Shown: piece after piece, positions 25,380 to 35,770 of the stretch
Position numbering within the stretch: position 1 is the first letter of the stretch
Layout of the letters: each line of letters starts with the position of its first letter
From: Linnemannia hyalina
Taxonomy: Eukaryota; Mortierellomycota; Mortierellomycetes; Mortierellales; Mortierellaceae
DNA: 64,000 bases
Direction: 5' to 3'
Assembly (NCBI GenBank): GCA_019671135.1
Contig: JAHRHY010000004.1
Span: forward strand, 2,480,001 to 2,544,000
Program-made: the position numbers and the translations under genes
The notes under the pieces: generated by a model
The model's input: the letters and a program-made list of their open reading frames with translations, nothing else
Database searches by the model: none
What the model was told of the DNA's origin: nothing

Positions 25380-25555
25380 GCAGATGTCCTCGCCAGAAAA
25401 AAAAAATCAAACAAAAACACATCAAACAGCAACAGTTCACTCAGCTCGCCCTCGCTCTTCACATCTCACACAATCAATCCTTCTCCCTCCCTCATTCTAC
25501 ACACAACCAAACCCCTCTCCCTACTTTCCTTTCTCTACACAAAAAACACACAAAA

Positions 25556-25990
25556 ATGACATTTATCTACAACTACTTCTCCGGCGACAGTACCGCGCTC
25601 TCCGAACGCGAAAACGCCGCCCTCCTCAAAGCTCTCCTCAAGGACCACAAAGCCGCCCTCAAGGTCGAACACAAGCAATACGAACTCGAATACAAGCAAG
25701 CTCTCAAAGACGCCGAAGCCGAGTACAAACGCGCCAAGAAACAAGCAGAAGAAGACATGTACCGCAAGACCCTCGAGGCTGTCAAGCGAGAAGTCGATAT
25801 CATTACCACGACGGACGAGTATGCCGATTCGGACGAAAAGACCAGGATCAAGATTGCGCAGTTCCAGAACTGGATGGGACATGCCGCTGCTCATAGGGCT
25901 CTTGAGGTGGAAAGTGGGGATGAGGGGGAGGGGAGTGGTAGTGAGGGTTCTTTTGTGGATGAGAAGGTGAACTCAGATTTGTCTGTATGA
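25556..25990 (+). CDS. Small charged coiled-coil protein, family member 1 (144 aa)
   Basis: Intronless. It starts MTFIYNYFSGD, then a long charged helix (about residues 18-108) with ENAALLKALLKDHKAALKVE, DAEAEYKRAKKQAEEDMYRK and a TTDEYADSDEKTR segment, ending in an acidic S/G/E-rich tail. No signal peptide or membrane segment. The same architecture recurs at 35918, 45059 and 52020 in this window. I do not recognise the family as any named domain, so function is unknown. The regular heptad-like A/K/E pattern suggests a coiled coil that could oligomerise. The strong TATA box, lack of introns and short leader suggest a highly or conditionally expressed gene (inference). Confidence 0.8.
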   Translation: MTFIYNYFSGDSTALSERENAALLKALLKDHKAALKVEHKQYELEYKQALKDAEAEYKRAKKQAEEDMYRKTLEAVKREVDIITTTDEYADSDEKTRIKIAQFQNWMGHAAAHRALEVESGDEGEGSGSEGSFVDEKVNSDLSV

Positions 25991-26359
25991 CCACAATGCA
26001 CACACAACACAACAAAGAATCGAAATAAACCAAAATGAACATAACTCAGAGTCACTATGCACACGCACAAACGGTGCAAAAATTACTGGGTAGTGCCGCA
26101 CCTTATTTTTCACATTCAAGTCAGAAACAAACATGACCAAGCGTAAACGAGGGGAAAAGGACACTTGCACACGCACACACACACACTCACAATACACAAC
26201 ATAATAGAAATAAAATGTTTATTAGATTATGGGACAAGTGATATGAGCAACCGGGAAGAAGAATGGTGATGAGTTATGAGGTAACCTAATCCGAATGCTC
26301 ATTGATAGGAAGATGTTTATCCTAATTGTGACCTTGTGCTTAGACTGGGTTTTGTATCA

Positions 26360-26530
26360 AGAAGATATAATAAGAAAGTGATAAGAGAGTCTCTGTGCAA
26401 AGGTGTGAAAAGGATGTGAGCTGGACAGAAATGTATCCCCTATCTGTCTTTGCTTTATAGTCTCCACTTATATCAACTGCTGCGACTAGCAGAGGCTAAA
26501 CATCTCATACATGTTGTGCACGTACACAAT
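26360..26530 (+). repeat. Degenerate LTR-like repeat, copy A
   Basis: It shares the segments ggacagaaatgtatcc and gcgactagcagaggctaaac, and catgttgtgcacgtacacaa, with the reverse complement of 27915-28110. A shorter version is at 33715-33775. The order and spacing of the shared blocks are kept, so these are copies of one dispersed repeat. Boundaries are not certain. Confidence 0.55.
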
Positions 26531-26984
26531 GGAGGACATCGGCGAGAGAAGAAAAAAGAAGGGAAATAATGAGAACGCAAAAGAAAGAACAACAAAGAGA
26601 ACAGCTTCGCGTTTGACTCGTAGACGTAACGAACGGATAATCATCCATGACGGTGATACAACAAAGGCCTTTGAAATGACAGAAAAGTGAAGGAAGGGTA
26701 AAAGCGTTGAAAGGGTAAACGCGAAAAATAAAGATAGGCGCGGAGAAATAATTAGAACAGAGGTGGAGATAAAGATGTATTATGGAGTCGTTTGACTATT
26801 TATGTACAACTACTCTGCGAGGTTGGTGGCGTGGAAAAGGTAGCGGGGTGACAATATCGACTTTGTCCACCATCAGGAAAGATTTTTTGACGGCGAGGAT
26901 CGAATCATGGAAGTAGATCTGAGCAAAAGTCCGTTGTCTAAGTTATAAAAAAAAGTGGAGGCGATATAGGTCTATGGTGGAAAA

Positions 26985-27090
26985 CATGTCAACTGTAAAA
27001 GGCGTCTTGGACGGAGCATATACTCGCTGCTATCGCCAATGCGATATTGGAGGCGATAAGCAAAGGAATCCATTATGGTGATTCTGCGAC
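26985..27090 (-). mobile_element. Helitron helicase-like N-terminal fragment
   Basis: The minus-strand translation reads RRITIMDSFAYRLQYRIGDS then EYMLRPRRLLQ. This matches the segment near the start of Helitron replicase N domains (REYYAYRLxxR...LLRGGRLFQQ). It is followed by a splice-like boundary or degeneration. In intact Helitrons it precedes the segment found here at 27345-27527, so the order is reversed. Confidence 0.5.
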
Positions 27091-27344
27091 GGTTGTTGCT
27101 TTGTGGCGAGCGTTTCAACGATACTTGATACAGATGAGGAAGAAGATGTGAAAGAGGAGAACGAAGAGAGAGTGATAGCATCGGGTTAGGTGGTGATAGT
27201 GATATTTGGATATGGATCTGGATATGAATGTGGTGGTAATGGAAATTGGAAGAGAAGAGAGAAGAGCCTATTTCTTCGGGGGAAGTGTTCTCTGCCTTTT
27301 TTTTTTGGCACAGAATCATAGATCATAGAATAGCTCGTACATAC

Positions 27345-27527
27345 CCGAATCTCAGGCCCGTTTGGGTTGCAGGTAAAGGTAATGAAGAGATCGGACTTTC
27401 CGAAACGACGGACAATTGACAGGGCATCCAGAAACTGTTCTTGCATATGTCGAGGGCCTAAGGTAAATGACGATGGCAAGATGATTGGCCTAGTGATATC
27501 CGATGGGATTCTTCCTGGTGCGAACAC
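27345..27527 (-). mobile_element. Helitron-like N domain fragment
   Basis: The minus-strand frame contains ILPSSFTLGPRHMQEQFLDA followed by LSIVRRFGKSDLFITFTCNP and NGPEI. This is the diagnostic core of the Helitron_like_N family (LPxSFxGGPRxM...FGxPDxFxTxTCNPxWPEI). A GTATGT donor-like site follows. The replication-initiator HUH motif and the helicase are absent, so this is a relic. Confidence 0.7.
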
Positions 27528-27914
27528 ACAGAAAAACTATTTATCGGATATCACGCGATTCTTGATTGTTGATACGGACACCCATACGGCAAGAAAGGTC
27601 AACGAAGGCGCGGAAAGTACAGGCGATGGTATAAAAAACGGGTCGGTGTAACAAGGCGACTTTGTGCTTGTTTAGAAATTTATGTGTAAATAAAGGGTGA
27701 GTTATGAACTAAGGAACTAAACTAGCATTGACTATCTGTATTTATGTGTGTTATGGGAACCAGCTTAATAATCATGGTTTCTGTGGACTAGGCTTGTGAC
27801 CCTAGTTAGCTAGACAGTTTGACCTATCCTTGAGTTTGAAGTAGGATTAGTCAGCATGGCATGACCTGGTCATGTACCCAGTGAACCATAGACGGTGGTT
27901 CGTGGTCACGTCTA

Positions 27915-28110
27915 TACAAGTGTTGTGTACGTGCACAACATGTGTGAGATGTTTAGCATCTGCTAGTCGCAGTAGGTGCATGTTTACTCACGTGCTAAGA
28001 GGGTTATTTAAGATAGACAGATTCCAAAATAAAGAGGATACGTTTCTGTCCCGCTCACCTCCTTGACACATCCTTTTCTACACCCTTCTCTTACTACTTT
28101 ATTATCATAA
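27915..28110 (-). repeat. Degenerate LTR-like repeat, copy B (inverted relative to copy A)
   Basis: The reverse complement aligns block by block with 26360-26530: aaaaggatgtg, gggacagaaacgtatcctc, ctgcgactagcagatgctaa, and catgttgtgcacgtacacaa. The nested LTR insertion at 28155 lies just beyond it. Confidence 0.55.
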
Positions 28111-28154
28111 CTCCCCTTTGCTACAACAACAAGTGAACCATAGGTGGTGGCCCA

Positions 28155-28551
28155 TGTCAAGAAAGCAGACCTGTCACGAGACAAGAGCTTGCTCTTGTGA
28201 CTTCGCCCTAACAAATATAAAAGGGCCTTAGATAGTAAATCTATAGCTCTTTACTTGGTATCGCCAATATGCATACGTCTTAACCCATTCCTCATACTCG
28301 TTTCCTAGCCCTTGATCAAGGTTCTCTTTATCTACTTCATTCTATTGCTTGGTCTGCTTTCTTGACAAGACCAAGCAATAGAATGAAGTAGATAAAGAGA
28401 ACCTTGATCAAGGGCTAGGAAACGAGTATGAGGAATGGGTTAAGACGTATGCATATTGGCGATACCAAGTAAAGAGCTATAGATTTACTATCTAAGGCCC
28501 TTTTATATTTGTTAGGGCGAAGTCACAAGAGCAAGCTCTTGTCTCGTGACA
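28155..28551 (-). mobile_element. Solo LTR (196 bp), older copy, interrupted by a second copy
   Basis: On the minus strand it begins TGTCACGAG and ends TTGACA, the TG...CA and TGTCA...TGACA ends expected of an LTR. The host site is duplicated on both sides as GCCCA (28150-28154 and 28552-28556), a 5-bp target duplication. It is split by the insertion of another copy at 28172-28367. Removing that insert and one AGACC leaves 196 bp. It contains a TATAAAA-like promoter sequence. No internal retroelement sequence remains. Confidence 0.85.
28172..28367 (+). mobile_element. Solo LTR (196 bp), younger copy inserted in the inverted LTR
   Basis: It begins TGTCACGAGACAAG and ends TTTCTTGACA, 196 bp. 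The flanking AGACC occurs at 28167-28171 and again at 28368-28372, a 5-bp target duplication. Because it landed near the end of an inverted identical copy, the pair forms two arms of 185 bp (28171-28355 and 28368-28552) around a 12-nt loop. I found no mismatch between the arms, so both insertions look recent. Confidence 0.87.
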
Positions 28552-28574
28552 GCCCATGGTCATGTGTACCCAGT

Positions 28575-29060
28575 GTGACATTCTGACAGTCGGACTGTTC
28601 CGTCAGGTTTGTCTACACCGAACCAGGGGAGCGAGACGAGGGGCTGCTGGGTGCACTCGACGTATTTGCCGGCTGCAACTTGCTGGAGAAGAGTGTCTTT
28701 CGTCGCTTGATAGATGGGGTCTGTCTTGTGGAGATGTGTTTCGAAGTAAACTAAAGCAAACATTTAATTAGAACGCCTAATTGCTACTGTATCCGCAAAC
28801 ACAAATACGAGCAATCTCACACTTATCTCCAATCACTCACCCATACTGCTCATCAAGGGAGTTGTCAATAAATTGTGACAGACCAAAGCGCGCAATCGGC
28901 ATATCTTCATGTCACATCTTAGTGAACCAGTCCTTAAACCGGGACAATGTATCGTCCCTAGTATGCGTCTCCTCCATCTGAATAGTGAGCTCCGCCGCGC
29001 TGCCGCCCAGATGTCGAAACGTACTCCAAGTCCTGAATGACAATAGGAGATCAGATGCCA
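28575..29060 (-). pseudogene. Broken coding region of unknown function, cut by the LTR cluster
   Basis: Two exon-like pieces are readable on the minus strand. The upstream piece (about 29055-28850) reads TWSTFRHLGGSAAELTIQME then ETHTRDDTLSRFKDWFTKM, a TGA stop, then HEDMPIARFGLSQFIDNSLD. The downstream piece (28762-28575) follows a TTTAG acceptor and reads YFETHLHKTDPIYQATKDTL, LQQVAAGKYVECTQQPLVSL and PWFGVDKPDGTVRL. It then runs into the LTR cluster. Phases do not join cleanly. The second piece vaguely resembles a retroelement RT entry (VDKPDGTVRL), so it may belong to an element and not a host gene. Confidence 0.35.
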
Positions 29061-29816
29061 AGAGGTACTATCAGACGTATTAGACGCGGATTGAACTCTC
29101 TCCAACGTGATGGTCGAGGGATAGGCTGGATGCATCCGGTAGTAGAAGTGATACTGAATCCCAGATGGTCGATCGGTGTATCGGTGATAAATCTAAATGG
29201 TCGGGTTTGTTCCTGAGCTGATCTAATAAGTGCTTTGTTCCTGAAGTGATTTGGTGGTGATGGGAAAAGGTGATAGTTGATCGTTATCTGATTTGATCCT
29301 GAGGTCGGATATGAGTGGAACTGTATAATCGATAGTAAATGACGCCCTGTCAGGTAAAAGAGAGAGCGAAGGAGAGCGAATGGGAAACGGGTAATGGTGT
29401 GTGTGTAGTATGAATATAAAAAGCTGCTGGGGTAGCGAGGAGAGTACAATTACCCACACACACAAATAGAGAGTGATGATGTAGCGAGTCAACCAAAACA
29501 AAGGAATGAACAAGTGAATGAATGCAAGGAGTGTAAAAAGGGATGCTTCTAACAATCAGAAGGAGCAATGCGAACGGAATGAAAGAAAGGACAAGAAACT
29601 TACGAGTGGGTCGAGCATGCCTCGCGTGGAGGACGTGCCTCCTGGCGCGTCTTCAGCAGCCAAAGCACGAAAGAAAGGAAAAGGAATAAGAGAATAAGAA
29701 AACACGAGAACACCCATCAGAATGTCAATGCGTTGGATTGAGCCCCTGTGGCTTTTGTCATTCTTGATCCTATGCGCCATCTCAACTCAAACTTGTCCTT
29801 GATGATACATATGAAG

Positions 29817-30922
29817 TAAAGTGCTCCAAAAAAGTGATTCATCTTTTTGCGAATTCGACTTTTTTTTTGAAATGCTCATTCATCAATGTTCCGACCGGTC
29901 CCCCAGATTCCTGTCATTCATTCTCTCGATTCGTAGCCTCATTCATTACAACTTGCTTCTTTTTGCATGGACCGACATCGGGTCATCGTCGGAATCGAAA
30001 TGCCTGAATCGAATGAATCAGTTAATTGGATTAATGCATCCCGATTTTCTTTTTCAACTTGTGCGGTCTTTTTAATTTCTACCTACCTTTAAACTTTAAT
30101 GAGTTACGTACTGAATCCTGTAGGACTATCTATCAAAGTGTGGAGTTCTTACTCATAGTCTTTTCTATATGACCTATATGCCTGATTTTACAAGGACTTC
30201 GCATGTGTTTAGCTGTGTTTTTTTAACCACAAGCTCAGTGCGCTTACTACCGGCAAACTGAAAGCTGGTCCATGTATAAGACATGGAGTGGATTATCATC
30301 ATAGAAAAGGTACGGGATTATCATAACGCTAGCATGAAATATCACTAATGTAAGTATTGTTACATGGAGCTAGCATGATTTCACACATTGTCATGATATT
30401 GCGCTCCATAGAGAATAAGTGACCTCTTACTTTGACCACATTTAGATTATACACCATGCGCTACAAATGGGCCAGCTTTCAGTTTGCCGGTAGTAAGCGC
30501 ACTGAGCTTGTGGTTAAAAAAACACAGCTAAACACATGCGAAGTCCTTGTAAAATCAGGCATATAGGTCATATAGAAAAGACTAAGAGTAAGAACTCCAC
30601 ACTTTGATAGATAGTCCTACAGGATTCAGTACGTAACTCATTAAAGTTTAAAGGTAGGTAGAAATTAAAAAGACCGCACAAGTTGAAAAAGAAAATCGGG
30701 ATGCATTAATCCAATTAACTGATTCATTCGATTCAGGCATTTCGATTCCGACGATGACCCGATGTCGGTCCATGCAATAAGAAGCAAGTTGTAATGAATG
30801 AGGCTACGAATCGAGAGAATGAATGACAGGAATCTGGGGGCCGGTCGGAACATTGATGAATGAGCATTTCAAAAAAAAAGTCGAAATCGCAAAAAGATGA
30901 ATCACTTTTTTGGAGCACTTTA
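29817..30922. mobile_element. Fold-back (long-TIR) DNA element, copy 1
   Basis: The two ends are long inverted repeats: 29817-30274 and 30467-30922, about 456 bp each with very few differences, around a ~190 bp centre. Ends read TA-AAGTGCTCCA...TGGAGCACTT-TA, so a TA target duplication as in Tc1/mariner elements is possible. There is no transposase frame. Part of the same sequence recurs at 49764 and 61090, so it is a dispersed family. Confidence 0.8.
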
Positions 30923-31136
30923 TGGTGTTGTGTCGGAATGAGTCAAGGCTATTGTAAGATTTCGACTCTGGATAGGGTAAAGCAAAAATGATGCACGAAG
31001 GAATTTGAATTTCGTGTCATCCATTCCTTTTGTCACAGTATCATAGATTGTTCTACTGTGTCTTCCTCAACCACGCCTTCATCAGCCCTCACCACCACAC
31101 CTCCACTAACCACGCCTCCAATCCTTTACACACTAG

Positions 31137-31145
31137 TATAAATAT
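31137..31145 (+). promoter_or_regulatory. TATA box of the LRR gene
   Basis: TATAAATAT lies 244 bp upstream of the ATG at 31381, within a C/T-rich leader. A short upstream frame starting ATG at 31165 and ending near 31329 lies between them and could act as a uORF. Confidence 0.45.
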
Positions 31146-31380
31146 CTCTCTCTCTCCTTGTACAATGAACAGCATCTTTTCTAGCCTTTTCCACTTGCCC
31201 AATACTCTTGTCTCTCCCTTGTCTCTCTTGCTTCCCTCTTGCTTGTTCCTTCATTCATACTACCTTACTGTGCTGTTAGTACACGCTTCCATATTTACAA
31301 CTTTCAGCTCCATCTTCTGTCATTCTTAAACCTATTCTTTGTATTTCTCTGACCCTATTAATATTAATACCATACCAGCG

Positions 31381-32148
31381 ATGTCGCAAAATATCGAATC
31401 CAACAATGCTCTAGTGCTGGCTGAGGCACTCCAGGCACTTAGGACCGACCCGACTCTCACCACTTTGACATTGAAGCACAAGTCGATCGGAGACAGTGGA
31501 GCTCAGGCGCTGGCTGAAGAACTCAAGACCAACTCGACTCTGATCAGTTTTGACTTAATTAACTGCTCTATCGGAGAAAATGGAGGTCAGGCGCTGGCTG
31601 AGGCACTCAAGACCAACTCGACTCTATACACTTTGGACTTGTCTCGCAGCGCGATCGGAGACAACGGAGCTCAGGCGCTGGCTGAGGCACTCAAGACCAA
31701 CTCGACTCTGTACACTTTGGACTTGACCAGCAGCTCGATCGAAAACAACGGAGCTCAGGCGCTGGCTGAGGCACTCAAAACCAACTCGACTCTGGGCACT
31801 TTGGTCTTGCGGGAGAACCACATCGGAGACAATGGGGCTCAGGCACTGTCTGAAGCACTCAAGTCCAACTCGACGCTGACTGATTTGGACATGTACTGCA
31901 ATTCGATCGGAGATAATGGATCTCAGTCAATGTCTGAGGCACTCAAGACCAACTCAACTCTGGCCTATTTGAACTTAGGTGGCAATTTGATTGGAGACAC
32001 CGGAGCTCAGGCACTGTCTGAAGCACTCAAGATCAACTCGACTCTGACCTCTTTGAACTTGATGGACAACTTCATTGGAGACCACGGAGTTCAAGCACTA
32101 AAGCAAGTGCCATATAGCGCAAGACGTGACATCTATTACGCATATTAA
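31381..32148 (+). CDS. RI-type leucine-rich repeat protein, 255 aa
   Basis: Intronless. After about 24 residues it consists of eight 28-residue repeats with consensus TNSTLxxLDLxxNxIGDNGA then QALAEALK. This is the ribonuclease-inhibitor/NLRC3-like LRR class (horseshoe binding scaffold). No NACHT, signal peptide or membrane segment. It ends with a short basic tail after the eighth repeat (QALKQVPYSARR). The eight repeats are also very alike at the DNA level. Mortierella-like genomes carry many such stand-alone LRR genes; the partner is unknown. The gene stands beside a fold-back transposon and may be a recent duplicate of a longer gene. Confidence 0.82.
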   Translation: MSQNIESNNALVLAEALQALRTDPTLTTLTLKHKSIGDSGAQALAEELKTNSTLISFDLINCSIGENGGQALAEALKTNSTLYTLDLSRSAIGDNGAQALAEALKTNSTLYTLDLTSSSIENNGAQALAEALKTNSTLGTLVLRENHIGDNGAQALSEALKSNSTLTDLDMYCNSIGDNGSQSMSEALKTNSTLAYLNLGGNLIGDTGAQALSEALKINSTLTSLNLMDNFIGDHGVQALKQVPYSARRDIYYAY

Positions 32149-33714
32149 AAACGAACAAGAAATCTTTTGAAAGTTTATATACGCGTCAGAATCTTTCACT
32201 TCCAGTTCCCTCCGATTTTTACGCGCCTGTTTAATTTTCCTTCCGACTCTCTGCATTGTGTACGCGTCTCCTTTCTCAACAATCACAAATACATCACCTA
32301 GCACAATGGACTCTTGGTAAATCCATAACGTTGCTTTAATACACAGTGCAATGATCAGGCAGGACTCAGAAGGATGGGTGGGTCCGCAACCAGTGCTGGG
32401 AGAGACAAAAGTCTAAGAGAGTAAAGTCCAACTTCGAGCTATGGTATTATCGCCCACCATATGTGTGGGAGGGTCATATCAAGTGCGAGCAGAAAAAAAG
32501 CATGGAGTTTTTCGCTTGTAAAAAGGATGAGCAGGGGTGTGTAAAAAAAATGAGCAAGTGCGTAAAAAAAAGGGGGCGAAAAAGTACTACACTCTTTTCA
32601 CCTGACTGTGAGGATTTTTCCTATGAAAAGTCCAGTATTCTACTGGATTAAAAATATATGCCTGAGGTATTCAGTCAGATTCCTTTATTTCTTGACAATG
32701 ATATCATATGCGTATAACCATTGTTCCGTTCTCTCTTCTCTTTCTCATACTCCGATCTCACCGTCTTCATTCTATCATACCAAAGAACAATATAACCAGC
32801 TCCTGCACCAGCTCCCACACACGACGCTCTCCCCTCAGCGACATCACCTCCGACAACAACAGAACCAATGCCTCTTCTAATGCAGATGAGAACGCGCAAA
32901 CTCTTTGGCACCGCGCACTTGCAGACCTACTTTGATCTATTTTCAGTCCCAATCGACATACCACAAACATGAACCGTTCCATGTAGCCTTAACGATCTTA
33001 CATGAAAGAAGAAACGGAGGAGGCACAAGTAAGTCCCAAAACGACAACACTGGATGTCGTCTCCCTCTTCGCTTGGCCGCCATTGTCCAATTCTGAGAAA
33101 GCGATCGACGTAGGCAGCTAAAAAATTATTCGGCGGATGTACAAATGCTGTCCCAGAAGAGCTAATAGTATGCATCAAGTAGGGATAAGAAAAAAAAAAC
33201 AAGAAGAACTATTATTAATGATGGGAAAGGATATAAAGGATCACCTCAAACACGCCTAATCTCATCTCCACTAAAACGCACATTATACACACTTCACCCT
33301 CTCAGCGCTTACCTGACCCGATAGGCTTGAGGTGATTTGGAATGTGAAGTGTAACCAGATATTGCTCAGGAAGAATGACGAATAAAGAAGTGTGTTCCTT
33401 TATTATGGCCTTGTCCCCGAGCAGCATTTATAGTGCCTGACCTGAGTAATCTAATATTCAAGCACACCAAAGAGAGGTGTCCCACATAGTCACAACCACA
33501 CCGGCAAAGCTCGAGGAAGAGGAGGAGGAAGAGAGAGGGTGAGTGGTCTCAATTAGATCGCTAGTGGCGGTAACATATGTATGAATCTTCGGTGCATGGT
33601 AAAGATTTTTGTTAGAAAGGAGCAATGAAGGTCTGTGTGTGATAAGATAAGCTTTCATTATTGAACAGTAAGCCGGACAGGAAGGTGTTTTTATTTTTCT
33701 ATGTCTCTCAAAAT

Positions 33715-33775
33715 AGCCTCTTGTTTAACTGCTAAACATCTTGCACATGTTGAGCGCGTACACAACAGTTCTCAA
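33715..33775 (+). repeat. LTR-like repeat fragment, copy C
   Basis: Contains ctgctaaacatcttgcacat and gttgagcgcgtacacaaca, matching the core of copies A and B. Truncated on both sides. Confidence 0.45.
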
Positions 33776-35554
33776 CTTAGGTGAATGAAATGGATAGCGG
33801 AGGAAGATTTATTCAGTGTCTTGTTCGAGCGACAAGAACAATATTTATTGTGGTAGTAAGTAGGGAGAAAAGACAACAGAGAGCGCAGCTTGGCGTTGGC
33901 TAGGAAACGTCAACATCGACGCAAATGGGTTTCCATCCGCGTCTATGATTGCAATGATCAAAACAAAAGGCTCACGCGGTCGTAGAAAGTGTAGGTGGGG
34001 GAAGAAATATCGGAAGGTAGAGATGTGTAAAAAAAGATGAAAAAAAAAGATATGGCGAAGAGTGAAAAATCATAGTTGATAGAAGGGCGAAATTCACGAA
34101 AGTGGGGGCAAACAGATGGCTTATCCACTTCGTCAAGTAAAAAAGAAAAGGAAGTGAATCCTCTCCTACGATTCACATTGCACCTATCCACAACAGGAGG
34201 CCATCTGTTTATGAAAAGGGCAGTGACAGGGAAGGAGTACATGGGTGCAATAAACAAGGAAAAGAGGCAAACCTCACTTGCTGCCAGCAATACACTCACC
34301 CTATAGCCTTAACCTCGCCTTCCTTTTTTTTTTGTTGTTGAAAAAACCCTATCAGGGTCATTGGGGCAAGTAAAGCAAAGTTCTCGCTTTCCACTCTTGT
34401 GCATGTAGATGAGTCCAACACGGGAAATGCCTCCACTCACCTCCTTGTCGTCTAGCTTGAGTTTTTGGGATCGAAGTTGCTGGAGTTGATTACTTGAATA
34501 TCTCGCACAGTTGTTAGGTTGACAATTTCGCTCATCGTCATCTTGACAAGTACACTGTAAAGTTGCACTCGATACGATAATGCTGCGAAAGATGCGGGGA
34601 CGAGGAATTAAATGTCTCGGACGCACGGTATTGATCCATGGTGTCAAAGATGATGAATCATGTATTGATGGATAGCGGATTGAAGGTAACGATACACTTG
34701 TAGTGAATAGTCTGCGTTCTGTTCCTGAGCTAATATGGTGGTAAAGTGGTTGTAGGGGTGTTGTGTTGGGCGGTGGTACGTGTTGGTGGCGAGGTGGGGT
34801 GGTTGGTCGGTTGAGGAGTGGAGTAGACAACAAAGCAGACAAAAATGAACAGAACTGGTTAGTGCTATGTGTCAAGTAAGAGCAATTATAGCATAGGACG
34901 CGACTCCACATACAACCACTAGGAAGCTTGAAGGTCGCAAGAAATAATCAGCGGGATGAGCTGGACGAGTCCAATGGAATGTCACGAATGCAACGAATGC
35001 AGAGCAAGGTTCTAAATGACGAATGCGCAGTGCGGACAAAAAGAAAAACACACTCGGGCAGCAAGTAAGCCTTGAGTTAAGGATGAGCGCTTGGTGCCGT
35101 GGCCTCCAGCGGCCGAGAAGGAAGGGGAAAGGGGGGAGAGGATGAAAAGGATACCACAGTGTGCATGCTCGCGTCAGAAATGATTCGGGCCCTACGAAAG
35201 CTATGGCTTTTTCTCGTTCTTCACGTCACCAAAGCGACCCCTGTGCAACCAATGCATGCTCTTCTATCTGTCTAGACCCTAGTCCCATAGAAATGAACTC
35301 CAATGGACCCATCATAGTAACAGCAGAAATAGGGACAAGAAAAACTCAATTCTGCGAAAGACCTTCTTCGCACGTAGGAGACAACGTAGTCGACCTGTTG
35401 CTTATTCAGACCATTGGCTATTCTTGACGATCGCCAAGCACACACACGCAACCCTTCTTCCTCCTCCTGCATCTATTTTGGGCTCACTCGTTTGTCTCCC
35501 CCATTTGGTAAATTTCTAGTTCGGCCTTGTGTCATTTTCCCTCTCCTCTCTGTC

Positions 35555-35571
35555 TGGGCTTTCTTGGCAAA
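35555..35571 (+). promoter_or_regulatory. Conserved upstream motif of coiled-coil member 2
   Basis: The 17-mer tgggctttcttggcaaa sits about 350 bp upstream of the ATG. The same sequence in the same relative orientation and at nearly the same distance lies upstream of member 3 (45397-45413). It may be a regulatory site or just part of the duplicated segment. Confidence 0.45.
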
Positions 35572-35762
35572 AGAATAAAGACAGACAGGCAGGCAACATT
35601 CATAACAACGCATTGGTCTGCCAATCCATGACATACATGGGTGAGGGACTAGATCCATGTATCGCAGAGGATGCGTGGCATGTCAATGCTTCTGAACAAC
35701 AAACAAAGAACGTCCTCTCTCTCTTCTTCGATCACCAACAGCTGCATGCTTGCGAGAAAACG

Positions 35763-35770
35763 CATAAAAG
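35763..35770 (+). promoter_or_regulatory. TATA-like box of coiled-coil member 2
   Basis: CATAAAAG, 155 bp upstream of the ATG. The same gcataaaaggag context occurs before member 3. Confidence 0.5.

Larger units (their letters stand above)
22464..25555. other. Gene-poor region with a decayed retroelement fragment
   Basis: It begins with the T/C-rich 3' flank of the PAM2/CCCH gene (to about 23250). A degraded reverse-transcriptase fragment lies at 23735-23955. The rest has no coding signal I trust. The final ~180 bp are the promoter and leader of the coiled-coil gene at 25556. Confidence 0.4.
25991..31380. other. Transposon-rich island
   Basis: No intact host gene. It holds, in order, a degenerate LTR-like repeat (26360-26530), two Helitron fragments (26985-27527), an inverted copy of the LTR-like repeat (27915-28110), nested solo LTRs forming a perfect palindrome (28155-28551), remains of a broken coding region (28560-29060), and a 1.1 kb fold-back element (29817-30922). 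The stretch 29140-29816 shows no convincing feature. The final ~450 bp are promoter and leader of the LRR gene. Confidence 0.6.

Noticed and set aside
31430..32100. Regular ~84-bp periodicity resembling a repeat or CRISPR-like array
   Set aside because: The units are coding (28-residue LRRs) without spacers; a eukaryotic LRR gene explains them.
34309..34911. 200-codon minus-strand frame in the 32-36 kb gap
   Set aside because: No domain pattern, no start context, and composition like random sequence.
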